Assembly: GCA_052326585.1 (NCBI GenBank)
Contig: JBKQLU010000008.1
Span: forward strand, 1-64,000
DNA from: JAPLJC01 sp052326585
GTDB taxonomy: Bacteria > Desulfobacterota > Desulfobaccia > Desulfobaccales > 0-14-0-80-60-11
Direction: 5' to 3'
DNA: 64,000 bases
Shown: piece by piece, positions 34,120-42,375 of the stretch
How positions within the stretch are numbered: the stretch's first letter is position 1
How the letters are laid out: each line of letters starts with the position of its first letter
Program-made: the position numbers and the translations under genes
Notes under the pieces: generated by a model
Told to the model about the DNA's origin: nothing
Databases searched by the model: none
What the model saw: the letters and a program-made list of their open reading frames with translations, nothing else

Positions 34120-35439
34120 ATGGATAACCGGGCCAGAATCATCATCGGCGACAGCCGGGCCATGCCGGAGATCGAAACCGCGAGCGTCGATCTGGTGGTC
34201 ACTTCCCCGCCCTATTGGCATATTAAAGACTACGGGGTAAGCGGGCAGATTGGCTATGGGCAGACCTTGCATCAATACCTCACCGACCTGTTTCATACCT
34301 GGAGCGAATGTTTCCGGGTCCTGCGGCCCGGCAGCCGCCTGTGTATCAACGTTGGCGATCAGTTCGCCCGGGCCGCGGTTTATGGCAGGTATAAGGTGAT
34401 CCCGCTGCACGCCGAGTTCATCGGCCAATGTGAGAAAATCGGCTTCGATTTCCTGGGCGCCATCATCTGGCAGAAAAAGACCACCATGAATACCAGCGGC
34501 GGGGCCAACGTCATGGGCTCCTACCCGTTTCCCCCCAACGGCCTGGTGGAGATCGACTATGAATTCATCCTCATCTGCAAAAAACCGGGGGCCGGCAGGA
34601 AGGTCTCGAAAGAGGTGAAAGAGGCCTCCAGGTTGACCAAGGAGGAATGGAAGGAATATTTTTGCGGCCACTGGCGTTTCGGCGGCGCCCGGCAACTGGG
34701 CCATGAGGCCAGGTTCCCGGAGGAATTGCCCCGGCGCCTCATCCGCATGTTCTCGTTTCAGGGCGACATGGTGCTCGACCCCTTTTTAGGGAGCGGCACC
34801 ACCGTCAAGGCAGCCCTGGAATCAGGGCGCCACGCCCTGGGATATGAGATTAATGAAAATTTTCTAAAAATCCTGGCAGAAAAACTGGGCCTTAAGGATA
34901 AATTACCCATCTTTATTCCGGAGGTGCACATCATCAGGAGAAGCGCCAGCCTGGGGGAGTTGCCGGAAATCGATTATGTTCCCGCCATCCGTGCGGCTGA
35001 GCCTATCCCCCCGACCCGGGAACCTGAAAAAGATCATCCAGTTAAAGTAGCGCAAATCATCAGTGGAGATAAAATTAAATTAAATAACGGTAAGGTAATT
35101 ACGTTTCTGGGGATAACTATTGATAAACAAAAGGAAACCTACAATTATTTAAACGCGCGGCTGTTGGGAAAAGCGATTATAATTAAGACTGGGGCTCAAT
35201 GCGCTGACAATATTATACCGGCTTATGTCTATCTAAAAAATAAGCTCTTCATTAATACCTATTTGCTTAAATCCGGACTGGGTTATCCTGATTTAACCGT
35301 CCACCACAAATTTGCTGAGAAATTCCTGAAAATTTGGCAAGACAGAGGCCTTAGTGAAAAAATTGACCTTACCAATGGCCCGGAAAGGGGATTAATTTTC
35401 TCCGCACCCGGACCTTTTTCTTCATCCGGCCAGAGGTGA
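34120..35439 (+). CDS. DNA methyltransferase (N4-C/N6-A type) fused to an SNase-like domain
   Basis: 439 residues. Residues 1-260 are a beta-class amino-methyltransferase: catalytic motif IV TSPPYW (28-33) precedes the SAM motif I region DPFLGSGTT (220-228), with GYEINENF after it. Residues 308-403 resemble staphylococcal nuclease: VAQIISGDKIKLNNGKV, TFLGI, IPAYVYLKNKLFINTYLLKSGL. The nuclease catalytic positions look lost (the Arg before LGI is Thr, the Asp after LGI is Thr, and no Arg precedes AYVYL), so this part may only bind nucleic acid. The tail from about 34850 is clearly AT-richer than the first part. ATG 34120 was chosen; the upstream in-frame ATG lies in the heptad array. No restriction endonuclease is adjacent. 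Recognition sequence unknown. Confidence 0.82.
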   Translation: MDNRARIIIGDSRAMPEIETASVDLVVTSPPYWHIKDYGVSGQIGYGQTLHQYLTDLFHTWSECFRVLRPGSRLCINVGDQFARAAVYGRYKVIPLHAEFIGQCEKIGFDFLGAIIWQKKTTMNTSGGANVMGSYPFPPNGLVEIDYEFILICKKPGAGRKVSKEVKEASRLTKEEWKEYFCGHWRFGGARQLGHEARFPEELPRRLIRMFSFQGDMVLDPFLGSGTTVKAALESGRHALGYEINENFLKILAEKLGLKDKLPIFIPEVHIIRRSASLGELPEIDYVPAIRAAEPIPPTREPEKDHPVKVAQIISGDKIKLNNGKVITFLGITIDKQKETYNYLNARLLGKAIIIKTGAQCADNIIPAYVYLKNKLFINTYLLKSGLGYPDLTVHHKFAEKFLKIWQDRGLSEKIDLTNGPERGLIFSAPGPFSSSGQR

Positions 35440-35626
35440 TTAAATAAAACTTTCTGGTTAATCAACTTTTTGGCCTGATTAATAAAAGCCCGGAAGCTAT
35501 TGCACAACCCCGGTCTGCCCAAAAAGTTATGTGGCGCCCAGCGAAAGGTCTCGTATTTTTAATATGTTGTGATCCTGCACTTGGTTCCGGTTGACGCTGA
35601 AACCAGGTTTTGCCCTGGCTTCCAGG

Positions 35627-35654
35627 TTGATTTTTCGGGATAGGCTGGTTAAAT
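35627..35654 (+). promoter_or_regulatory. possible pckA promoter
   Basis: TTGATT (35627-35632), 16-base spacer, TTAAAT (35649-35654), 57 bases before the pckA ATG. Confidence 0.3.
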
Positions 35655-35711
35655 AGTCTGTAGGCACGCTGAAAAATTTCAGGATGGGCGAATTAAAGCA
35701 GGGGGCGTTAA

Positions 35712-37292
35712 ATGAAGAAGGACCTGACGCATCACGGGATCAGAAACGTTGCCGCGGTTCACTGGAACCTGCCCACTTCGGGCTTATATGAGAAGATCGT
35801 TTCCCGGCAGGAGGGCCTCATCGCCCACCTGGGGCCGATGGTGGTGCGCACCGGCGCCTATACCGGCCGCTCTCCCAGGGACAGGTTCATCGTCCAGGAG
35901 CCCAGCAGCGCCGCCAAGATCCACTGGGGTGGGGAAAACCAGGCGTTCACCCCGGAAAAATTCGATCTCCTCCATTACCGGCTGTTGGCCTATCTGCAGG
36001 GCAAGGAGATCTTTGTCCAGGACCGCTCCGCCGGCGCCGATCTGAACTACAAGATGAACATTCGCCTGGTCACCGCCACCGCCTGGCAAAACCTGTTTGC
36101 CCGCAACATGTTCCTGCCCCCGGGGGCTCAAAAGGAACCTCAGCCTCTCGGCCCGGATTTCACCATTATCGCCGCCCCGGGTTTCCATGCGGTTCCCGAG
36201 CTGGACGGCACCAATTCCGAGGCCTTCATCCTGTTAAACTTCGCCCAGAGGCTGGTCTTGATCGGCGGCACTTCCTATGCCGGCGAGATCAAAAAATCGG
36301 TGTTTAGCATCCTCAATTACTTCCTGCCCCAGAAGGAAGTGCTGTCTATGCACTGTTCCGCCAACCAGGGCAAACACGGGGACACCGCCCTGTTCTTCGG
36401 CCTCTCCGGCACCGGTAAGACCAGTCTATCCGCCGACCCGGAGCGGAAGCTCATCGGCGACGACGAACACGGCTGGAGCCATGGCGGCATCTTCAATTTT
36501 GAGGGGGGCTGCTACGCCAAGGCGATCCACCTGAGCGCCAAGGCCGAGCCGGAGATCTACGAGTGCACCCGCAAATTCGGGACCATTCTTGAAAACGTCG
36601 GCATCGATCTGGCCAGCCGCCGCCTGGACCTGAACGACGCCGGCCTGACGGAGAACACTAGGGCCGCCTATCCCATCACCCATCTGCGCAACATTGTCCG
36701 AGCCGGGGTGGGGCTCCATCCGCAGCACATCTTCATGCTGACCTGCGACGCCTTCGGGGTGCTGCCTCCCATCGCCCGCCTGACCCCGGAGCAGGCCACC
36801 TACCATTTCCTCTCCGGGTATACCGCCAAGGTGGGGGGCACGGAGCGGGGCCTGGGAGAGGAACCCCAGGTGACCTTCAGCACCTGCTTCGGAGCCCCCT
36901 TCCTGCCCATGCCGCCAGCGGTCTATGGCCACCTGTTCCGGGAGATGGTGAACCGGCACCGGCCCACCTGCTGGCTGCTAAACACCGGCTGGACCAAAGG
37001 CCCTTTCGGGGTGGGCCATCGCATCGAAATCGCCCACTCCCGGGCCCTATTGCGGGCTGCCATGTCCGGTGAACTGGACCAGATGGAGACCTACCATGAG
37101 CCCCTCTTCGGCCTGACGGTGCCCAGCCACTGCCCGGGGGTGCCGGATGACATCCTCATCCCCGAGAATGTCTGGGCCGACCGCGCCTCGTACGGGAAGG
37201 TGGCCCTGGAGCTGGCACGACGGTTTCGGGAAAATTTCACCAAGTATGAAGGCAGCGTGGATCAGGCCATCCTGGCGGCCGGTCCGAAGTGA
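35712..37292 (+). CDS. pckA: phosphoenolpyruvate carboxykinase (ATP)
   Basis: Converts oxaloacetate + ATP to PEP + CO2 in gluconeogenesis. 526 residues with the ATP-type kinase-1a motif GLSGTGKTSLSADP, the metal-binding IGDDEHGWS, GGCYAKAI, and TNSEAFI/RVLIGG-type family blocks. Tyr-Thr-Gly-Arg-Ser (AYTGRSPRDRFIV) near the N-terminus binds oxaloacetate. With ppdK it secures PEP supply. A possible promoter lies about 60 bases upstream. Confidence 0.96.
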   Translation: MKKDLTHHGIRNVAAVHWNLPTSGLYEKIVSRQEGLIAHLGPMVVRTGAYTGRSPRDRFIVQEPSSAAKIHWGGENQAFTPEKFDLLHYRLLAYLQGKEIFVQDRSAGADLNYKMNIRLVTATAWQNLFARNMFLPPGAQKEPQPLGPDFTIIAAPGFHAVPELDGTNSEAFILLNFAQRLVLIGGTSYAGEIKKSVFSILNYFLPQKEVLSMHCSANQGKHGDTALFFGLSGTGKTSLSADPERKLIGDDEHGWSHGGIFNFEGGCYAKAIHLSAKAEPEIYECTRKFGTILENVGIDLASRRLDLNDAGLTENTRAAYPITHLRNIVRAGVGLHPQHIFMLTCDAFGVLPPIARLTPEQATYHFLSGYTAKVGGTERGLGEEPQVTFSTCFGAPFLPMPPAVYGHLFREMVNRHRPTCWLLNTGWTKGPFGVGHRIEIAHSRALLRAAMSGELDQMETYHEPLFGLTVPSHCPGVPDDILIPENVWADRASYGKVALELARRFRENFTKYEGSVDQAILAAGPK

Positions 37293-37422
37293 GGCAGCTA
37301 TCAGCGAGGGGGAATGGCGGGATAAACAGAGGTTCGAGATTCAAAGTTGAGACCTCTGGGAAGTCCAGGTTGGTTTTCGCAAAAGTCTCAAGTTCAAGGT
37401 TCCGGGTCCCCATCTTTAGGCT

Positions 37423-37443
37423 TTTGAACTTTGAACTTTGAAC
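37423..37443. repeat. heptad tandem repeat (TTTGAAC)
   Basis: Three exact units TTTGAAC at the 3' end of the SGNH hydrolase gene; diverged GTTCGAGATTCAAAGTTGAG occurs 90 bases before. Complementary in sequence to the GTTCAAA array at 13536. Confidence 0.85.
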
Positions 37444-37445
37444 TC

Positions 37446-38573
37446 TTATCCGGGGCGCCCCGCCAGAGATTCGGTTTGTTTAAATCTTTCGGTCAAAATC
37501 GGCTTTAGATCCCGGTAGATGATCTCCGCCACCTTTCGGGCTCCGGGCTCGGTGTAGTGCAGGAAGTCGTAATAATAGACCGAGTCGCGCGGCATCTGCC
37601 GGGCCAGGTCGATGACCGGGACCTGCTCTGCGGCCCCCACTTGCCGCAGGGTGTCGTTGTAGAGTTCCACCACCGCGGCCATCAAGGCGCCGTTGAGGTT
37701 CTCCCCCAACCTGACCTGCCCCAGGTCCACCCCGGTGGCCGGGTCGATCCCCGGGCCGTAGAGGGTGGGCTGGGTGATGAAGACCGGCTCGATGCCATTA
37801 ACCCGGCTAACCCGGATGAGCTTCTGCAGCCGGGCCCGGTAATAGGGCAGGAACTCCTGGCGATATTTCCGCAGCGTCTCCTGTTGGATCTCTACGGGCA
37901 CCGCCACGGTCCCCTCCTTTTTCAGGTCCACTTCCCGATGCAGCAGGCCCCGCCTCTGGGTCACCAGATAGCGATAGAGGTTCAATCCCAGGGAATAGAC
38001 CTCGCTTCTATTGGCCAGGAATCTTATCCAGCCGCCGAGGCCGGCGCGGGGCCGGTAATCGAGGTCTCCCACCCCCACGTCATTGATCCCCATCAGAAAC
38101 AAGACCACCTTGGGCTTTAGGTGCGCCACGTAATCTTCCATCAAGATGAGGTGGCGGTAAGTGGTGGCGCCGTCCAATCCGGCATTGTTGATCCAGAGCT
38201 TGGGAAAATCCCGGGCCAGTTGCTGGCCCAGGAGATCGGTCCAGGTTTTGCCGTCGGAGAGATAGAAGCACTCGGTGGTGCTGCCGCCGATGGTGAGGAT
38301 GGTGAGGTAATCGGCAAAGTTGGCAGGCGGCGGCGCTCCCCGGAAGCCCAGGGAATTTTTGGTGTGTACCGTGATCTTGGGCAGTTTGGTGGGAAACTTC
38401 TCCGTGTTGTCGATAATATATCTCTTATTCACGGGCAGGGTGATCCGGTCCGGCTTGAACCGCATCTCAAAGGGCGGAGAAATCCGCAAGGCGCATTCCA
38501 GGAGGATCAAGGACAAGACCAAGCCCAGGAGCACCACCAGAGAGTTTTTCAGAAATCCATTAAGGTTAGCCAT
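37446..38573 (-). CDS. membrane-anchored SGNH/GDSL hydrolase
   Basis: 375 residues. An N-terminal transmembrane anchor (about 10-31, LVVLLGLVLSLILLECAL) precedes a periplasmic SGNH domain: nucleophile Ser in ILTIGGSTTECF, Gly in NNAGLDG, Asn in LMGINDVG, and the catalytic Asp/His in YYDFLHYTEPGARK. Such proteins often act as O-acetyl esterases or acyltransferases on cell-surface polysaccharides. Similar SGNH proteins often accompany the SxtJ/DUF5989/carbamoyltransferase set, which here lies 23 kb away. Substrate unknown. Confidence 0.85.
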   Translation of the reverse strand: MANLNGFLKNSLVVLLGLVLSLILLECALRISPPFEMRFKPDRITLPVNKRYIIDNTEKFPTKLPKITVHTKNSLGFRGAPPPANFADYLTILTIGGSTTECFYLSDGKTWTDLLGQQLARDFPKLWINNAGLDGATTYRHLILMEDYVAHLKPKVVLFLMGINDVGVGDLDYRPRAGLGGWIRFLANRSEVYSLGLNLYRYLVTQRRGLLHREVDLKKEGTVAVPVEIQQETLRKYRQEFLPYYRARLQKLIRVSRVNGIEPVFITQPTLYGPGIDPATGVDLGQVRLGENLNGALMAAVVELYNDTLRQVGAAEQVPVIDLARQMPRDSVYYYDFLHYTEPGARKVAEIIYRDLKPILTERFKQTESLAGRPG

Positions 38574-38785
38574 TGGCTGGGGATAGGCCGAGAGCGGGCT
38601 CTCGGGCGGCCGCGCCGCGGCAAAGCTCAGCAGCAGCGGCCCCGGCCGGATGCGGGGCTCCAGACGCCGGGGCGCGGGCCGGGGGTGCTGCCGGCTGCAT
38701 TATTTCCTTGCATCGTAGTCTTACTTTTCCGAGAATAGATTCTTAAATTAATAATATACCAAATTTTTTCCAAGGAACCTACCTG

Positions 38786-39160
38786 ATGGTTAACCAACTG
38801 GTGCTGGCCTTGATCCTGCTGGACGTGGGACTCAATGTCTTGGGGCAGCTCTCTCTGAAATTTGGCATGTCCAAGCTGGGCAACTTTGCCGTGTCCCTGA
38901 GCACCCTGCCTCCGGTCTTTATCCGGGCGGCCTTCAATCCCTACATCCTCATCGGCGTAATATGCTATGGTCTGGGCTTCCTGGTCTGGCTGGTGGTCCT
39001 GGCCAAGGCGGAGGTGAGTTACGCTTACCCCCTCATCAGCCTGGGCTACGTCTTCACCGCCATCCTGGCCCGGGTGCTCATCGGAGAAGCGGTGACCTTC
39101 AGCCGCATGGCCGGCATCCTGGTCATCTGCCTGGGCGTCTTTCTGGTCGCCCGCAGCTGA
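38786..39160 (+). CDS. small four-helix EamA/SMR-like membrane transporter
   Basis: 124 residues with four predicted transmembrane helices (about 3-22, 46-66, 73-96, 103-122). GQLSLKFGMSKLG near the start and SYAYPLISLGYVFTAILARVL are like the ArnE/EmrE-type small transporters of the DMT superfamily, which function as dimers. In Gram-negatives related proteins move undecaprenyl-phosphate sugars or small molecules. Monocistronic; the substrate is unknown. Confidence 0.75.
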   Translation: MVNQLVLALILLDVGLNVLGQLSLKFGMSKLGNFAVSLSTLPPVFIRAAFNPYILIGVICYGLGFLVWLVVLAKAEVSYAYPLISLGYVFTAILARVLIGEAVTFSRMAGILVICLGVFLVARS

Positions 39161-39272
39161 GACCGCCGGCGGCGCCTCGCCGATCTGGTCCCGGTTTTCT
39201 GTAGGATCCAAGGCAAAATCAGGGTCACAGGGACTTTTGCAGGGACGGAGAAGGGACCGCGGCAGACTGTCT

Positions 39273-40610
39273 CTAAGCCGCCGGTCCGGCTCCCAGGGTC
39301 CGGGCCAGTTCCCGGGTCCGGGCCAGGGTCTCCTTCAGGTCGAAGGTGAGGAGCCGGCGGTCCTGAACCACCACCTGGCCGTGGACCACCACGGTCTGGA
39401 CATCGCCCCCGCCCGCGGCATAGACCAGGTGGGAATAGGGGTCGTACAGCGGCGTCAGGTGGGGCTGATCCAGGTCCAGGACCACGAGGTCCGCCAGCAT
39501 CCCGGGGCTGAGGGCCCCCACCCGGCCTTCCAGACCCAGGACCCGGGCGCTGCCCCGGGTGGCCAGATCCAGGGCGGCGGCGGCCGGCAGCACGGTAGGG
39601 TCCAGGTAGCGCAGCTTCTGGAGCTTGGCGGCCGTGTCCATCTCCGCGATCAGGTCCAGGTTGTTGTTGGAGGCGCAGCCGTCGGTCCCCAGGCCCACGG
39701 AGACCCCGCGCCTTAAGAGGTCCACCACCGGGGCCAGGCCCGCGGCCAGCTTCATGTTGCTTTCCGGGCAATGGGCCACCCCGGCGCCGGCCGCGGCCAG
39801 CAGTTCCTGATCCGCTTCGGTCAAGACCACCGCGTGGTCCGCCAGGAGCCGCGGGCCAAGCAGACCCAGGCGGTGCAGGTGGGCCACCGGGGTGGCGCCG
39901 TAGCGCGCCTGGCAGTCCTTAACCTCCCGCTCCGTCTCAGCCAGGTGGATAATCAAGCGCCGATCATAGCTGGCCGCCAGTTGGCCGCATTGCAGCAGCA
40001 ACTCCGGGGAGCAGGTATAGACCGCATGGGGCTCTATGGCCACGCTCACCCGGGGGTGATCCCGCCAGGTGCGGCACAGCTCCTCGCTGTAGGCCAGGCC
40101 CGCGGCCGGCGGCCCGTAGTTGGGGGAGGGAAAGTCGTAGAGCACCTCCCCCACCACCGCCCGGATGCCGGTTTCCGCCGCGGCCCGGGCCACTGCAGCG
40201 GCGAACAAGTACATGTCGCAGAAGGTGGTGGTGCCGGAGAGCAGCATCTCGGCGATGGCCAGCCTGGCGCCCCAATAGACGAATTCGCCGGTAATTTGAG
40301 ATTCCGCCGGGAAGATGTAAGAGTTGAGCCAGGTCTCCAGAGGCAGGTCGTCCGCCAGGCCCCGGAACAGAGACATGGCCGCGTGGGTATGGGCGTTGAT
40401 CAAGCCCGGGATAATCAGCCCCTGGGGATAATCGAGCCCCCGCTCCGCCTCGAAGCGCGCCGCGAGCGCCGCCGGCGGCCCCACCGCGGCGATTTCTGCG
40501 CCCCGGATGGCCACCGCCCCGGGAGCCACGACTTGCCGGGCCTCATTCTGGGTCAGCACCCAGGCCCCGGTGATCAGCAGGGAAGCCTTTTCTTTTACCG
40601 CCTGGGCCAT
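39273..40610 (-). CDS. mtaD: S-adenosylhomocysteine / 5'-methylthioadenosine deaminase
   Basis: 445-residue zinc amidohydrolase. NAHTHAAMSLFRGLADDLPL (metal His pair and substrate block) is diagnostic of the MtaD/SahD group; later ligands are VAIEPHAVYTCSP, LIIHLAETEREV and VGLGTDGCASNNNLDLI. It deaminates MTA/SAH (and often adenosine) to the inosyl forms, an alternative purine/methyl-cycle salvage route. ATG 40610 follows GGGGAGAGG; the longer frame to 40682 is low-complexity. Next to adenine deaminase in theme, though 10 kb away. Confidence 0.9.
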   Translation of the reverse strand: MAQAVKEKASLLITGAWVLTQNEARQVVAPGAVAIRGAEIAAVGPPAALAARFEAERGLDYPQGLIIPGLINAHTHAAMSLFRGLADDLPLETWLNSYIFPAESQITGEFVYWGARLAIAEMLLSGTTTFCDMYLFAAAVARAAAETGIRAVVGEVLYDFPSPNYGPPAAGLAYSEELCRTWRDHPRVSVAIEPHAVYTCSPELLLQCGQLAASYDRRLIIHLAETEREVKDCQARYGATPVAHLHRLGLLGPRLLADHAVVLTEADQELLAAAGAGVAHCPESNMKLAAGLAPVVDLLRRGVSVGLGTDGCASNNNLDLIAEMDTAAKLQKLRYLDPTVLPAAAALDLATRGSARVLGLEGRVGALSPGMLADLVVLDLDQPHLTPLYDPYSHLVYAAGGGDVQTVVVHGQVVVQDRRLLTFDLKETLARTRELARTLGAGPAA

Positions 40611-40714
40611 CCTCTCCCCGGTGGGCGCGGCCCCCTTGGTCCGCCCCGTTTGCGGGGGCGCACAGAGGTGCGCTCCTTCCATAGCTGATTAATGGCTAAA
40701 TGCGGGACCCGGCC

Positions 40715-41713
40715 CTACCTGGTGAGAGGCGGCCCCGGAGGCCCGCCCGGGGCCTCACTGCGCGCCGCTCCCGGCTCGCCGCCCGCCAATCCCCGGCGCC
40801 AGGCCTCCTGGAAGCGGCTCGCCGATCCCTGGGGAAGTTTGAGATGGTAGGACCCGGGCGGCAGTTCCGCCTCTTTGATCCAGGGGTTCAGGGTCTTTAA
40901 GGCCTTGTAATAGCTGCCGCAGGCCTCTGCCAGGCGCCGCACCGCCAGGGGCTTCGCCAGGGTGATGCTGACCTCGTCACAGGCCAGGGGCGCGTAGAGC
41001 TCGTCCGGGGGGATGTCGTAACCGTAGCGGGCCGGGTCCTCCAGGACGATCTTGGCCGCCAGCAGGCGGTGGACATAGCGTTCCGTCTCCTCCGGCAGAC
41101 TCAGGCGGTAAAACGAGTTCACCCCCTGGATGGCCATCTCTTTCTGCACCCGGCCTTCCCCGCAATTATATGCCGCCAGGGCCAGGGGCCAGTCGTGCAG
41201 GATCTGGTGAAGGCGCTCCAAATAAGAGAGCGCCGCGTCCGTGGCCGCGCCGAACTCCAGGCGTTGGTCCACGGCCGGGTTGCAGGCCAAATGAAAGCCC
41301 TGGGCGGTGGGGGCCATGAACTGCCAGGGGCCCGCGGCGCCAACCGGGGACCTGGCCCTGGGGCGCAGATCGCTCTCGATGATGGCCACGTACTTCAGGT
41401 CCAGGGGCAGCCGCCGGGACCGGAGCTTCTCTTCCACCTCCGGCAGGTAGCGGTGGGCCCGTTTGATCCACATGGTGGTCTGGGCCCGGCTCCAGATGTC
41501 GATGGTCAATTCCCGGTCCAGATCCTCTCTGACGGCGGGATCGTCCAGAGGCACGGGCTCACCGCAGAGATAGACGCCCTCCGGCACCCGGAAGTAGGGA
41601 AAGCGCACCGTTTCGCCGGGCGGCGCCGGGGGCGGGGCCGCCACCGGGCCGGCCCCCAGTCCCGCGGGCCAGAGCCACAGTGCCGCCAGCAACGAAAAAA
41701 TGACCATCAGCAT
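40715..41713 (-). CDS. lytic transglycosylase (SLT, MltD-like) with LysM-like tail
   Basis: 332 residues with a Sec signal peptide (2-25). The SLT domain shows YVAIIESDLRPRARSP (catalytic Glu in ES), GAAGPWQFMAPTAQGF and LALAAYNCGEGRV, the Goose-lysozyme-like/MltD pattern. The C-terminal 90 residues (TLAKPLAVRRLAEACGSYYK, LNPWIKEAELPPGSYHLKLP) look like a LysM-like/peptidoglycan-binding segment. Cleaves peptidoglycan glycan strands in the periplasm. No lipobox is visible. Stands alone on the minus strand. Confidence 0.9.
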   Translation of the reverse strand: MLMVIFSLLAALWLWPAGLGAGPVAAPPPAPPGETVRFPYFRVPEGVYLCGEPVPLDDPAVREDLDRELTIDIWSRAQTTMWIKRAHRYLPEVEEKLRSRRLPLDLKYVAIIESDLRPRARSPVGAAGPWQFMAPTAQGFHLACNPAVDQRLEFGAATDAALSYLERLHQILHDWPLALAAYNCGEGRVQKEMAIQGVNSFYRLSLPEETERYVHRLLAAKIVLEDPARYGYDIPPDELYAPLACDEVSITLAKPLAVRRLAEACGSYYKALKTLNPWIKEAELPPGSYHLKLPQGSASRFQEAWRRGLAGGEPGAARSEAPGGPPGPPLTR

Positions 41714-41791
41714 GGTAGAATATCCTGAGCGGTTCGCTTGTTACCCTAGTTATCCCAAACCCAGGCGCCCCTGTCAACCGGGAGGGGGGTT

Positions 41792-41812
41792 GAGTTTCGA
41801 GTTTCGAGTAAA
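41792..41812. repeat. heptad tandem repeat (GAGTTTC)
   Basis: GAGTTTC, GAGTTTC, GAGTAAA; reverse-complement class of the ACTCAAA arrays. Confidence 0.75.
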
Positions 41813-41893
41813 TGAGGCTGAGGTGGTGAACGGCGTGCCCTTGCAGACGATGGCGCAGGCGGGCGGGAATTCTTGGGGACCGATAATTAAAGC

Positions 41894-42068
41894 GGCGGGC
41901 ACGGCCCGCCCTATAAACGGGTCAAGAATGGCGATTTTCTAGGGCGGCCTGTGGCCGCCAATTATCGAGGCTATGAACTGGCGATTACCCGCCAGTTCCC
42001 ATCCCGCTTTCGCAGGGCGACCGATCACAGGCTGGAAGCCTGTGCTTGTAGGAGCGGCGTCACGCCGC
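41894..42068. repeat. palindrome cassette B
   Basis: GGCGGGC-ACG-GCCCGCC then CTATAAA (41894-41917), GGCGGCC-TGT-GGCCGCC (41943-41959), CACAGGCT-GGA-AGCCTGTG (42026-42044) and GCGGCG-TCA-CGCCGC (42054-42068). All are dyads with 3-nt loops, the first three shared with cassette A. Confidence 0.85.
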
Positions 42069-42353
42069 CCTGGGCGGGGAAACCCCACCCCTACGGAAAT
42101 GGCGGCCAGTGGCGCCCCGCACTGCCTGTCGCCCCGGCGCCGCGGCTCCCGGTACCCCTGCCCTGCCGGGTTTTTTGCTGGAAAAATCCCCATTTATAAG
42201 ATATATTTTGAAAAATAAAGGGTATCAAACACCCTTTGACTATCAAGGGGTTCCCATGGTCAACCCGAGAACGGAATGAATAGTAGAAACTCGAAGCTCA
42301 GGGCGGGCACACGGGGCCGCCCGCACAACTGGGCGACCCAGCGGGTCGCCCCT

Positions 42354-42371
42354 ACTCGAAACTCAAAACTC
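42354..42371. repeat. heptad repeat remnant just before msbA
   Basis: ACTCGAA, ACTCAAA, ACTC, ending 5 bases before the msbA start codon. Confidence 0.7.
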
Positions 42372-42375
42372 GGCC

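Larger units (their letters stand above)
41714..42375. other. 662-bp repeat-rich gap before msbA
   Basis: Contains a heptad GAGTTTC array (41792-41812), palindrome cassette B (41894-42068), a dyad around AAAGGGTATC/ACCCTTTG (near 42220) and an ACTCGAA/ACTCAAA heptad (42354-42371). No gene. Confidence 0.6.
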
